This document shows, piece by piece, positions 1 to 11,565 of a stretch of 30,302 bases of DNA. Location of the stretch: contig BMAT01004146.1 in assembly GCA_019649035.1 (NCBI GenBank), positions 438,216 through 468,517 of the forward strand, read 5' to 3'. How positions within the stretch are numbered: the stretch's first letter is position 1; the number at the start of each line of letters is the position of its first letter. The notes under the pieces are model-generated. The model was given only the letters and a program-made list of their open reading frames with translations. It was not told where the DNA came from and made no database searches. Source of the stretch: Elysia marginata (Eukaryota > Mollusca > Gastropoda > Plakobranchidae). The position numbers and the translations under genes were made by a program.

Positions 1-37
<37 letters not shown>

Positions 38-60
38 TCTTTTTTTCTTTCTCTCTCTCT
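1..60 (+). repeat. (CT)n microsatellite at the window edge
   Basis: A perfect CT dinucleotide run of about 32 bases is followed by interrupted CT and T-rich sequence. The window begins inside the repeat, so its true length is unknown. Confidence 0.95.
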
Positions 61-61
61 T

Positions 62-728
62 GCTTTGAGACTCAATGTCTAATATAATGACAAAAAAAGC
101 AAAACTTTGTCATGGATATTAATTACGCTCCCCATCTGACTAAAGCTGATCATACTTATAATCTCCAAACTTCCTGGCGGAAATGGAACAACAGTTACTG
201 CTCTCTAGTTAGGCCGAACTAGAAATGTTGCTTATTCTACAGTAACCACTCGATGGGACGAAGTGGCTCGTGCCACAGGTACTTAAGACACCGCTCTCTC
301 CTCCCACACTGGCACCTTTACATTTAATCTAATTAATACAAAGCCACAACGAACAAAGAGGAGAAATGAGCATTTCGAATGCTGACTTAATGAAGTAGGA
401 ATCGTGACACACATCTAGCGCAGGTTTTTTTTGTTTTTTTTTTTGGGTTTTTATTTTTGCATTGCATTAGCTATCAAAAAACGGACGAAAGTTCTACGTT
501 ACAATGTTAATGAATGGTGCACTTAAGTCTTGAGTGTTGCACTTTTTCTCCATAGGTCCTGGACAAACTCATAAGACCTGAAAGGTAGCTCATTGAAAGT
601 CAAGCTTTTTCTCGCCTTGCGAATTCCCCAGACCATGTTTTGTTTTGTTTTCCTCCTTCTGTTATACTATCCATTATGATGTTTCTCTTACCAAAGGCGG
701 TAGTACATGATAAAACCCGTGAACTTTC
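62..728. other. Non-coding AT-rich stretch
   Basis: No gene is recognised here. It includes a T-rich tract at about 425-460. A reading frame on the minus strand that enters the neighbouring transposon (980 down to 600) resembles no family I know and is treated as chance. Confidence 0.6.
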
Positions 729-730
729 TA

Positions 731-757
731 TACTGAGCGCCAAAAGAAACGCAACAT
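731..757 (+). repeat. Left terminal inverted repeat of the Tc1-like element
   Basis: It begins TACTGAGCGCCAAAAGAAAC and matches the reverse complement of 1937-1963 at 25 of 27 positions. The differences are at positions 7 and 9 of the repeat. The preceding TA (729-730) is the target-site copy. Confidence 0.93.
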
Positions 758-1049
758 GACATTCCTTATTTTCACGCTCATGCACGCTTGAAAGAAAGGT
801 TGGTGAGTTGATTTTTTGTGTGTTGTGAGTAGCAACACATCTGAACATGAGTATAAGCACACTCCCGAGTCCCGTGCGTAGTTTGTCAGTCAAGGTGAGC
901 GATTTTCGAATACCCTGTAAAAAATATAAAATCCGTGCGTGTAGAAAAACCACGTGGTCGAGATTCTCAAAATTACACACAAGGGTACCTTACCAGGTGC
1001 CCAATAATTATTCGCCATTTTTAGAATTAAACGATTTTATTTTTACAAA

Positions 1050-1636
1050 ATGCCACGCATATCTGAAGTTGATCGCCATCGTGCTTTAGGACTGCTCCAA
1101 GCATGTCTTCCTATCAGTGAAGTTTCCCTCCGTATGAATGTGAACAGGACGACGATTGTCAGACTCAGACAACGTCTACATGAGACGGATACGGTGAGTG
1201 ATCGGTCCTGTTCTGGGAGGCCTAGGTGCACTACGCAGAGACAAGACAGAAACCTTGTCATCGCGTCATACAAGAGGAAGAAATAATCAACGTTTAAGTG
1301 CAAACACAGTAAGAAGACGTTTATCTACCTCTGGCCTAGATGCTCGTCGCCCATATATCGGCCCCATCCTGACCCAGCGTCACCGACACCAACGTATGCT
1401 ATGGGCCCAGGAACATGCCGCGTGGGATCGCATCCAATGGCGAAGTGTCGTATTCAGTGACGAATCTCGATTCTGCATTGACCATGCTGATGGCCGTGTA
1501 CGTGTATGGAGAAGAAGCGGTGAAAGATACCTAGCAGATTGCGTTAGAGAACACAATAGGTGGAGCGGAGCATCTTTCGATGGGACGTCGATGTGCTGCT
1601 GTACTGGAAGCCCAAGGGGAGCACATACATCATTAG
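1050..1636 (+). pseudogene. Tc1-like transposase, broken by two deletions with frame changes
   Basis: A Tc1 transposase binds the TIRs with two N-terminal helix-turn-helix units and cuts with a D,D,E catalytic triad. Here the N-terminus starts at ATG 1050 (MPRISEVDRHRALGLL) and is in one frame to about 1265. It covers the first helix-turn-helix and the linker motif SGRPR, which is typical of Tc1 proteins. Sequence then continues in a second frame (LSANTVRRRL, then VVFSDESRF with the first catalytic Asp, and GRVRVWRR) to about 1572. The C-terminal tail (MGRRCAAVLEAQGEHT) resumes in a third frame and stops at TAG 1634-1636. The segment expected to carry the second Asp and the Glu is absent. About 195 codons remain against roughly 340 in intact relatives. 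Deletion junctions lie near 1265 and 1573. The protein is certainly non-functional. Confidence 0.9.
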
Positions 1637-1936
1637 CCGGAGCCTGTCTTGATTTGTAAATAAATTCTAAAGACTTATCTACTAAACAGGTATGTAAAAA
1701 TGTGGTCAAAATTGCTGTATAGTTTGCATTGTGGAATTTTACCAATGGTATCCTGTTTTCATAAAATCTACTTTATCGAGGGTCTTTTGTTTTAATCTAA
1801 TTACCTCGTCCTTCCGAGGCCACCGTTGAACTTGGCGCTATTTAAAGTTGAACAAGCAATAAATAACCTTTAAAATGATGTATCACATGTCTCATTTAAT
1901 CTCTTGCAGTTTTCAGTAAAATATATTTAAGATTCG

Positions 1937-1963
1937 ATGTTGCGTTTCTTTTGGTGGTCAGTA
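1937..1963 (-). repeat. Right terminal inverted repeat of the Tc1-like element
   Basis: On the minus strand it reads TACTGACCACCAAAAGAAAC at its outer end, pairing with the left repeat. The TA at 1964-1965 completes the target duplication. The AT-rich stretch between the transposase remnant (1636) and this repeat is the element's 3' untranslated part. Confidence 0.93.
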
Positions 1964-1965
1964 TA

Positions 1966-4900
1966 TTTTCATCAATATCACAGTTACGTGTGCAAAGCCA
2001 TGGCCGTTCTTGAGGTTTTACAATTAATGTCAACTAAATCTAAATTTAATGCAATTTGTACTCATCTTTTTCGCTTCTGAAAGCTGAAATAACATAGACT
2101 GGTGCATGCAATTTCAATATAAGTCAGCTCATCATTGAATTTTCCGTTCCCTCTTTTCAGTTATTTTTTTTTTTTTTGGCCCTCTTTTTTTTTCCAATTG
2201 TTTTACAGCGCCACTAAGCTAGGCATAACGCAAATTTCACCAAGTAACCGGTCCGCATGCGTATGTCTAGCTATAATTATGGGAAGTTACATTTTCATTT
2301 CGAACCTGTCAAGCTTGAACATATAGAGTTATAAATTTTGTTTTGATTTTTTTTGTCCAAGATTTATACGTTTTCTCTATGGCGTGTTGCGTTTTATCCA
2401 TAAACAAAACACTCTTCAACGAGTGAAAATAACGAATAATCACCCAATTGATATCTATGGATTACGTTTGCCTCATTCAGAGCTGGATTGGGGAGAGAGG
2501 AATGGAGTGAAACAGCTTCGCATCAGTAACGTTAATAAGCAAGCGAATCAAGAAAGAATTTACATACCTCATACCAGAAAACTTTGGTCTAGTCCACCAG
2601 AGCGCGGGCTAAACCTCCAAGTACAGAACATGCGATCAATCTATTGTTTTCCGTACTTGTTTAGTAACTCGGCCTATTATTTTAAGTTTTCGCAACAAGC
2701 CCAAGTGAGTCAGGTGTAGCAATATTCTCATTACAAGACGTCTATGTTAAAATTGTTTTAAACAGGGGTCTTTCCTGAGCATCTTAGAGTTAAAAAGTTC
2801 ATGCAATCATCAGTTTTGTAGAGAGAATGATGTTTCTTTGCCGAGATGAAGTGGAATAAATCTATTTGTAAAATATATTTGGGAAATTTAAATGCCCGAC
2901 ATCTGACCCATTTGGGCTGGGTACGGGACGAAATCAGTTCAGAGTTACTCTTTGCCCCAACTTCACGTAACTGTACCGTAGATCAGTAGCACTTACTTAC
3001 ATTTCGGCAGTTCGTCCATAAGATGGTCGAGGTTTCGTATGACCACCGCAAGGTCCAACCGGATTGCTACAAGTACAAGTTCTCGTCTACTCGTATACCG
3101 CATTCAGTGATTACTCCTTAATTTAATTAAAGCATTAAGTGGTCCAACATAGACCCCTGAGTGGTTTTATCATTTTTCTTTGTTGTTTGAATAATATACT
3201 CGTTCAAAAGTTCATAGTTTTGCTTGCATACTGTTAAATCTGTTCTGGAACAAACTTTAGACTGTTCGTCTGTACCAACCCGTCATTGGTAGATTCTTTT
3301 TAAGAAAGAAGTCATCATATCAAAATCATTATCAAATTCATTTGTAGTGCTTTTGTGTGCTATTGCCATAACATTGTAAGCGACGTCCCTAACCAGAAAA
3401 GGTAACATTGAATAAAATAATACGTGGCTTTACTAAATTTAAAAGGACCCTCTATTCATCAAGTATAATTCTTTCTCTAAAACATTGCCAGAAAAGTGTC
3501 CCATTGATTTAAAGAAATTAAAGGTGCTTTACTCGCAGGCTCTTACACAAAAAAGTGGAGGGGGATAAACCAGGATATTTTTCAAGTATTAAACAAGCAG
3601 TTCTGGCTACTAGACACACAAACTACGGCAGACGACGGCTGGGGCGAGCCCTGTCTTCCCATGATCCCCAGTCTACCCAGACCTGATCATGCGCCACTGT
3701 TAGCTTTCTTTTGTTCCAGGACATCTCTCTGTCCGCCATTCATAACTTTCGCTCCATGACTTATAATAAGTACAAAGTTTACTTTAGAAGAACGACCGAA
3801 AAAAAAAGATAAAAGACATACGGGGCATAGAATTAAGCTTTTCGGGAGACCATCGGAGGTCGGGACTTTGTTGATATTCTTTGATGGTTTTTGTGTGGAG
3901 AGAGCCAAGGCGAAAATCAAATACAAGTTTCAAACCTTTTTAAAAACTTGTAACTATCGCCCTATTTCGCTTCAGTTTGCATAGCTTTTTTTATAATGCT
4001 TGGTAGTTCAAAATAGTGTTTGATATTTTCTTAAATTCGTTTAATCATAGTTGTGCCTGATATTTTTTATTTGTTCCTTTCATATTTTTAAAATTGTTGC
4101 ATATTGCTTTGGACATTATAGAATGCTGAGAATGCAAGATTTAGGGGGCAAAGGGTCGATTTACTATTTAACTGAATGTTTCCAAGGATTGCCAAGCGTG
4201 TGTTCATTTTCCTTCCCTAATATTTACTAAAGGCGAGTGCATAGTTATAATTATCAAATTACATTAGCAAAAAAAAACTTCTTTATGTGCGAGTATGAAT
4301 TTGTAAGATATTAATGTTGCTTTCTACATGTTGCGCCCTTATTTCCACTCCAATATAAAACTTCTTTTCCGTCTTTATTTACTTATTCCTCATCCTGACC
4401 AATACTTGCAAGGTCGACAACTGTTACAATAGCAGCTTCACTAATACATGCAACATCTATACTAATCGTCACCGTTATAACATTATGGTTGTGTTCAGTA
4501 GAAGGAAGAACTCCTTCCCACAAGTCTCCGCTGATATCTGTACTCATAAATAAATATAGCCAATCTACTCAAGTACTATGTGTGGTGTAATCTCCCTCAA
4601 ACCTTTTTTCTCATTCAGTGCTAATCATTTCACATTTTTGTTCCTCTCTCATTAAGTATTTTCCCGTTTTTAACATTTTAATGCCCAGTCCTTATCGTAA
4701 TAAACATGCAATTCTAGTTTTGATTTCAATAGCTAAGCCTATATATGATTGGTCTTCTGTTTCCAAGCGAGACCCGCTGTCTCTTTTGAGTATGATTATA
4801 CTGCAATAATTTTATTTTAGTTTAATGGGAATTAAGTAGCAGGATAATTAGCTTGTAAGTGTCTTTGAAATGGCTCCGTTTCCATAAAACATTATTTTAA

Positions 4901-6865
4901 CCACTTGCATGCTTAGAGGAATAGCATCCAACGCAAAACACACCTTGTTTTGCTCAACCAAACATTAATGCGCAAAAGATTCGAGAGTGCAGTCTGATAT
5001 ACTTAACATGGTAAGCTCGATTTTAAAAAATACAATGTCAATTAGGGATTTTAACAACGAAATGTTTATTTTGATTTCAAAATGTAATGACAACCTACAT
5101 GCAATCCAAATGCCAAATGAAATCAACAACTGCTCGTAGATGTTACCTTTTTACCAACAGTTTACCCCTTTTTTCAATAGTAACTAAACCATGAAACTGT
5201 TGTCAACATACTTATTACAAAGATAATCATATGTATTTGCATAAGACAAAAATACATATTCTACAGTATGATAGGCCTATTTAAAAGTTTCGACATCATT
5301 TTATCTGAGTAAAATATTTTGGTTATCAGAATAGTTTATCACGGTGGTTTCTAAAAATATAACTCTAAAAATTAATTTTACGCTAAAAAAACTAAAAACC
5401 GTGACATCGGTCTTTTTCCCATTACTTCTGAATTTCTTTAGGACGATAGAAATGAACAATAGTATTTCCAAATATTTCTTGTCTTATGGCCTTCCGCAAG
5501 CAGGGTTATCCGATTTTGCAGCTTCGGCAGTTTTTCTTATCTCGATCGATGCTCTGAGCATGAGATGTGGCGTAGTGTATCCAGTTCTTTGTCTGACGTT
5601 ATGAAGGTGGACAGGTTTTTGAGAACATTTCTTGCCCTCTTTGAAGAGAGATTCGGGCGATTGTTTGCTAAGTCTATATGGTGAGCATTTCCTTATTATA
5701 AAATTAGGATTACTTGGGTTTAATATTTAATGTCACATAACTGTGCCCGTTATCAGAGGCCTGCCTAATATTCCGAAAAACACGGCGTCATTTGAAGATT
5801 CTTGGTCTTACGATAATTATGTTTTACCTCCCTGTCTTCACACGCTTTAGGAGTCCTCTGTATCATTCAACTGTGTGTTCTTTGGACCCAAGAAAAGGTA
5901 TCGTCATTTTGCGTAGTTGTGGTAGTTTAGTAACAGTAAGACAGGAACTTTCAAAGGATGCTTTCAACTAAACCTACAAACAGAAAACGCACCTGCAGCA
6001 GAGGAAGGGTGTGAGCTATTTTTTTTAAACTTCACCCAAGAAGGTTTTTCTTGAGAGTATGCCTACCTGATTCAATTGTTGATATTTTGCCCTTTTTTGC
6101 TGCTGTTCATCGTAAGTAGCCCTATATGAACAGCATTTTTTTCGTTCTTGGTGACAGCTGCTAGAGGTTGTTTTCAACAAATAAAATGGAGAAGGTCTTG
6201 TTTCATAAATTTAGAAGGAGATTCCTAAAGAGATCAGATATTGATTATAGCATCAGATTTAAAGTAGACATTATAACAAGATTAAAAGGTGACAAATATT
6301 TCACTGGGTTTTATAAGCTATACAAAATGAAATATTTACCACACCTGAAGGCTCTAAACACAAGCAGTTATTTAGCGCACTCTAACATGCGTACCCATCC
6401 GATCTAAATAAATCAAGACTTAAAATTACCTTAGTGCAATCGAAATTAGTTGTGGGTGCTGTTTTAGAAAAGTAAAAGGAATACGCCTAATCTTGTGCAT
6501 GACTTTAGCTGATTTTTTAAACTTTTAGCTGTACATATTTCATGTTGATTTTTTTCTTGAAACTTACAGCGCTTTATGACTTTAAAGTAATAACCTATTC
6601 CATGATACATTTCCTCTTTGACCTAATGGATAAGGAAGAAAGTGCGTAACAGCGTAAACCTATTAGTTTTTATCGCATTTAACTGTTCTATTCTATATTT
6701 TGGCCTGAACTCAACTTGTCTTCATTCTAATGGGATAATACATAAGGCTTGAGCCAAATAGAACGTTTTTGTAAGGTTATGGAATGCATAGCCATTACAT
6801 GTTTTGAACGTTGGTCTTTCTTTAATGAGTTTAAATTGATGCTCCCAGTTGGATAAGATCGATCG

Positions 6866-6868
<3 letters not shown>
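1966..6868. other. Long non-coding AT-rich region
   Basis: Nearly 5 kb with no recognisable gene, RNA or mobile element. It holds two poly-T tracts (about 2162-2195) and several chance reading frames of 60-111 codons, none with a familiar motif or composition. The best of these (2384-2719, plus strand, 111 codons) resembles nothing I know and has no clear coding context. The region could be intergenic or intronic. Confidence 0.55.
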
Positions 6869-6920
<52 letters not shown>

Positions 6921-6965
6921 ATCTTTCTTTTTCTCACTCTCCTTCTGTGTCTCTGTCTGACTCTC
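6869..6965 (+). repeat. (CT)n microsatellite with impure 3' extension
   Basis: There is a perfect CT run at 6869-6908. It is followed by TTT-interrupted CT to 6920 and a pyrimidine-rich tail to about 6965. The reading frames crossing it on both strands (Leu-Ser or Arg-Glu runs) are repeat artefacts. Confidence 0.95.
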
Positions 6966-6989
6966 CCATTCTCCAGTCCTTGTCGTTCA

Positions 6990-7450
6990 CCCCTACAGCC
7001 TAAAAACAACAATTTCTCTGTCTCCCACGTTACCTACGTGGGTAAACCTATAAATCCTACAAACAGTAATCCTCATCACCTTTCTTGGTCCACAAAAGTC
7101 CCACTAACTGAGCCACCTAGCTACAGTCAGACAACCAACAGTTGTGCTGGCAGTCCCCCAGGTCGTGCGAGAACAAGCCTGGGCAGCATCCAGTTGTGAA
7201 AAGAACCTGGGGACGTGCGTATGAATGATGATGTGGACCTGCGTCAATGAAGCCGAAGGTTCGAAGTCACCGCGTTCTCTCTTTCTCTGTCACGGACCAA
7301 GCTAAAACTAACAAGACCGGTCATTGCTGGGAAAGAGAGGGAGTTAGAAGAGGAAAGATCTAGATGTAAAGCATCCGTGGCGTTAGCGCTCCACAAGATC
7401 TCCGGTGGGCGTCGAGGCTACTCCGCAAGAGCAAATTTGACAATGAGCTT
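6990..7450. other. GC-richer island, unidentified
   Basis: This stretch after the CT repeat is visibly richer in G and C than the flanks and contains many CpG dinucleotides. A plus-strand frame reaches 7197 but most of its N-terminal half is translated CT repeat. I recognise no domain. It could be an old repeat or an exon fragment; the sequence does not decide. Confidence 0.3.
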
Positions 7451-10400
7451 TCGACAAACAGATTTAACGTGGTAGCGAAAAATTGGTCTAGAACGGAAGG
7501 ACGAGCAAGATCGCTTGATTATCTTATAGAACGGCCGGCGTCATGGGACACTCGAGTGCTACGTTTATTTAAGCTGTTGATTTTTCGAGGTGATAGAAGT
7601 CGAGGGAACGAAGGATGAAGAATAAATAAGAGAAAAAAATGGTCATGGATTGGAAGAAATAAGGTAACTTTGTTAGTTATTGTAAAGAAACGTATCTTTG
7701 AACGCATCGTACACCTGGTCTCATGGTAGTCTTGTGAATGAAAAGATTGCATCCTCTGGTGATGGCTGAACTTCAGGTCAGATCACTTTCTAAGCAGTGT
7801 TTAGTTTTCTCCTCAATCAAATATAATGTAATTTAAAAAAGTGCATCGACCATTTGGTTGTCATATAAGTTGCATGTCTCAATACTGTTTCTGATATTAA
7901 AGCGTTATGTATTTATCTTTTTTTGTTGTTGTTGTTTATTAAGTTATGTCCTCATCGCTTGGTCCACCTTTTTAACCTTAACACACAAACATTTGTTCTA
8001 ATACTTAGTGTTTCCCTTCCTTGTTGAACATAAATTGAGTTACAGCGCGGTAGTTTCAAAGTGGGATAAAGCAAAGAGAGTTTGTTGACCAGATTAAAAA
8101 GATTTCTTTTAAAATAAAGCATTAAAATGGGTCGAAAATTGTTGTCCGAGGGCATTCGGAGGCCGTCTGGAAAGCAGCACTCATATGGACTCTTGCAAAT
8201 TGCCGCTTATAACTTGTAGTCGTTCAATTCCATCTAGATCCAGACTACGTGCTCCACAGCCTTTCCCCCAACAGACTAGAATAACATTTCAAAGATAACA
8301 GACTCAATGAAAAAGACTTAAACAATTGAAGCAACTTTTACAGGAATGTACAGTATTGCAACCAGTTTTGGGCAAGATGAAGGCATAAAACCTTGCGTAT
8401 GGTCCTTTAAAAAAGATATTGATGGGCTTCAGACAGCTCTAGGCGGCTTTGCGCGGCAGTTAGAAGTGACGATAAAGTTTAGAGCTATGACCTTAAAGAA
8501 GACATATAGTAGGCTCCGGGCGGCTTTTGGCGGCGCTAATAGAACAGGTAAAAATAAGTATTCCCATTCGGTATGTAAAGCCAGACTATAAATATCCCAA
8601 AATTGTGATTAAGTGAAGGACGCATTTTTATGAAAATGGTTGAGGAAAATTAATTTATGCAATAGATCTAGCCTTAGTTCCCATCGAGGGTACAATTTTG
8701 AGACAAGTTGAGATCAGAGGGACGCTCGCCTTGTGAGATTGTGTACCGAGAGAACAGAGGAGCTTGTAACGGGAGCACGAGAAGAACCTCAGGCAAACAC
8801 ACTCTTTGAGGTGCGTACATTAATTGGTGCGATGAGACTCTGCACCGAGAGGCACCCTCTTGGCAACCACCAGTGCTGATTTCATTGCCAGCATCATTAG
8901 TCGCAATCGTGCGTTATGATGGCGCCAAAGAGATCCAATTTTCAACAATGAAGACCTTTCTTCGCTCTCTTTTTGAATTCTGCAAATATGTTGAACGTCC
9001 TAGTTTTGTCATGTACTTTGATGTTCCAAAACTTTTAGACTAAGACGACTTTTTCTTTATTTTCATTGAAGTTCCCATACCTAATGGCCTGCCTGGAGTT
9101 GAATAGACGTTATCTATTATGAGGTAGAATCTAAATCTTTTCCTTTTTCAAGATTCTTGCCAGTTTGCCAATGGCGGAATAATTTTTATATGTTATGTGT
9201 AGACATTAAACAACGAAGTGAGATGGTTAGGCTGGTCCTTTTTAATTGTCCATAAATATTTCAGCATTAATGAGCCATGATTTAATGATCATATAAATGA
9301 TATGGTCATACAAGTGAACTAAACAAAAAGCACGAGGTGGTTGGTTTTATCCCGAAAATTCCTGGTTTGTTAAACGCTATTCTTACCATGTTGTAATCAT
9401 TTCAATAATCTCTATGTTAAAATTTTTCTTCTTTTTTATAAGTTATCATTGCAGAAACAATAGATACGTCTGTAGGTAGGGTTATGGAATCTTTACTTTC
9501 CCCGATAGTTAAAATATACATGAAAAAACCGGCAATTTTTAAACGAATTCGTCTAATTTTGCTCTGAAACCCTTTATGCAAAGATTTATTCAAAAGTAAA
9601 TAGGCCTCAAAACACAGGGGATTGTTTAGAGTCGGTGGCTATGCCTTGTTGGGACAAAGTGATATTATAATAAATCTCGTTTTCTTTTTGCAGTAGCTAT
9701 ATGTTACAAATCACTTTGTTCGTTCAAATCTTTATGAAGAGGCGATTAGCTTATTTCCTTCTTTTTAGAACACAGTCTTGGCTATGCTGAGGAGTAGGGA
9801 GATGAATCTTTGTATCAGAGCACGATAAACTCGACCAAAGTATGACTATTTTTTCATTGAGGCCATCCCAATTTTGCAGACAATTTACAAGCTTACATAG
9901 GATTAACCGAATTCACAGGCTAACATTGGTTTGCGGTAGAAGATTTGCCACACTTACAGTAATCAAGGTCTTTGCTATAGCTGTTTTCTTCCTTACTCTG
10001 CTATATTATTCTACTTACCATAATCTTAAATCTAATCGGAAAAGTTTGGAAATGAGTGCATATGAGCAATAATGAACAGAAAGTGTCACTTCTTCTCTCA
10101 GTCTTTTCCTTCTTCAGTTTAAAATTATTTTTTTTACGTGAATACCAGAGAGAGGGAAACTTATTGATGAAAACAATAACTGTTATGTTTTAACATATCT
10201 CGATTTAGAAATTTTATATCTGGAAGGATAACATGACACAGCTAGCAAAAGTAACAAACAGACAATACTTCTGGGATCAGGTTTCAAAACATTTTAAACA
10301 GCCTGGAATAAAAACAGAGCCAAATGGGGATTAAAAAAAATGTGCTAGTAAGCTACATTTTTTCTTTTGTCAAAAGGTATAGCTTTTGTTTGGGGCCAAG

Positions 10401-10660
10401 TGATTAGGTTAAGCTGTACTTAATTTTTTAATCACAGTAGTTTAGCTCTTCAGAAAAAAATCTTCACCTAAATAGAGCCAGAAGTCAACAAGGGAGATTT
10501 TACTTTTATAAAAATAAAAAAAAATGAAGCTGAGTTTTTTAAATTTCTCTCTCCCATTCTGACTAAGACATCTAATTTAACATCAGAGCTGTATTGTCAA
10601 TCGCAGTTTTTCCCTCTCCTAAGAATTATTTCCCGCAGTTCAGTTCTACCTTTCTCCATC
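7451..10660. other. Non-coding region with minor repeats
   Basis: No gene is recognised. It contains a short (GTT)n run at about 7923-7937. A plus-strand frame at 8346-8591 holds two similar GGCGGCTTT-containing segments (near 8442 and 8519). A GC-richer patch lies at 8690-8900. Other frames here are short and unlike known proteins. Confidence 0.5.
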
Positions 10661-10685
10661 TTTGCCTGTTTTCCTCTGTTCCTTT

Positions 10686-10773
10686 CTCTCTCTCTCTCTC
10701 TCTCTNNNNNNNNNNNNNNNNNNNNNNNNNNNNNNNNNNNNNNNNNNNNNNNNNCTCTCTCTCTCTCTCTCTC
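10686..10773 (+). repeat. (CT)n microsatellite containing a scaffold gap
   Basis: CT repeats run into 49 N characters (10706-10754) and emerge as CT repeats on the other side (10755-10773). The assembly evidently failed to read through the repeat, so its real length is unknown. The frames crossing the gap are not genes. Confidence 0.95.
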
Positions 10774-11340
10774 ATTCTATCTGTCTCAAATCTCTTTGTT
10801 CCCGTTTTCTTATTATCTTTTTTTTTTCTTTAACTCTTTATGCCCACCCTGTCTCTGTGGCCTTTTCGGTTTTTTCTCTTTTTTTCTTATTACTTAAAGC
10901 ATTATTTTCTTTTCTTCCGACATCTATTTTAATTTTTTCCCTCTTATTTAGATCGCTCCATGAAAAAAAGAGCTTCAGCCGATCATTTTTTCTGACAAAT
11001 TATTACGGGAATCTGGCACCTTGTATTTTTAATTCCCCATTTTTTTCACACGCTGTAACATTTTTATTGAGCCTGACAGACAACAATAAAAGGCAAAGAG
11101 GGAGGGTGCGAGTAGTTTTGAGCGAGTTGAAACCTATTGGAGCAAACTTCCCGCAAACCGACAGTAAGGACCTCTCGCCTTGCTAGGCCGACTATCACTT
11201 CTATAACAGCAAAGACCGAACAAAGGCTTTCACTGCTGCAAACAAGGGCTGTATTCTCTCACCCACTTTGACAAAAACATTTCATAGGGAAACTATATTT
11301 CTTTCTTTCGTTTTTTTTTCTCGTGGGCATATTCTTTTCA
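10774..11340. other. Pyrimidine-rich then AT-rich non-coding stretch
   Basis: T- and CT-rich sequence continues to about 10950, followed by ordinary AT-rich DNA. The reading frame that spans the gap and ends at 11186 has no recognisable domain. Confidence 0.5.
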
Positions 11341-11359
11341 TGGGGTAAACGCCTCCATC

Positions 11360-11545
11360 AAGCTAAATATGAGAGCGAGCGGTGTTATTGCCGCTGGTGA
11401 TGGAGACAGCGAGTGTAGGCTGAGCAGGTTGATGGGTGGACAGGGTGGCCAGACCTGGTCTAATCATGGTGGTGTCTGCAGGTCCTAGCCAGGCCAGGAG
11501 CTATGATAACCAGGTGGAAGGTGATCATTAGAACTTGCTACTCTC
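11360..11545. other. GC-rich island, unidentified
   Basis: About 185 bp are clearly richer in G and C than the surroundings, with several CCAGG and CCTGG segments (for example near 11448-11456 and 11490-11500). No open frame of note crosses it. It may be a fragment of an old dispersed repeat. Confidence 0.3.
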
Positions 11546-11565
11546 TCTGTCTGTCTGTCTGTCTC
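11541..11565 (+). repeat. (CTGT)n tetranucleotide repeat
   Basis: A short CT run passes into four copies of the tetranucleotide CTGT directly after the GC-rich island. Confidence 0.85.

Larger units (their letters stand above)
731..1963 (+). mobile_element. Tc1-like DNA transposon, internally deleted, with intact ends
   Basis: The element is bounded by near-identical 27-bp terminal inverted repeats (731-757 and 1937-1963, two mismatches), each flanked by a TA dinucleotide (729-730 and 1964-1965), the target duplication made by the Tc1/mariner superfamily. Its length of 1,233 bp is short for a Tc1-like element (usually about 1.3-1.7 kb). The missing sequence lies in the transposase, which has lost the region holding the second and third catalytic acidic residues. 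The copy therefore cannot move itself, but its ends look suitable for recognition by a related active transposase. Superfamily assignment is secure from ends plus protein; the subfamily was not determined. Confidence 0.92.

Noticed and set aside
600..980. 126-codon minus-strand frame
   Set aside because: It runs through the left end of the Tc1-like element on the antisense strand, so it is a shadow rather than a gene.
1380..1745. 121-codon minus-strand frame inside the Tc1-like element
   Set aside because: It is antisense to the recognisable transposase remnant.
2384..2719. 111-codon plus-strand frame as a host gene
   Set aside because: No known motif, no supporting splice or promoter context, and its length is not surprising for chance over 30 kb of six-frame sequence.
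3600..3700. Possible inverse relation of the CCAGACCTG segment at 3.68 kb to CCAGACCTGG at 11.45 kb
   Set aside because: The shared stretch is only about ten bases and does not extend.
6849..7199. Reading frames rich in Leu-Ser or Arg-Glu crossing CT tracts (also at 10.6-11.2, 13.6, 20.8, 23.2, 24.3 and 25.8 kb)
   Set aside because: They are direct translations of (CT)n or (GA)n repeats, open only because the repeat lacks stop codons.
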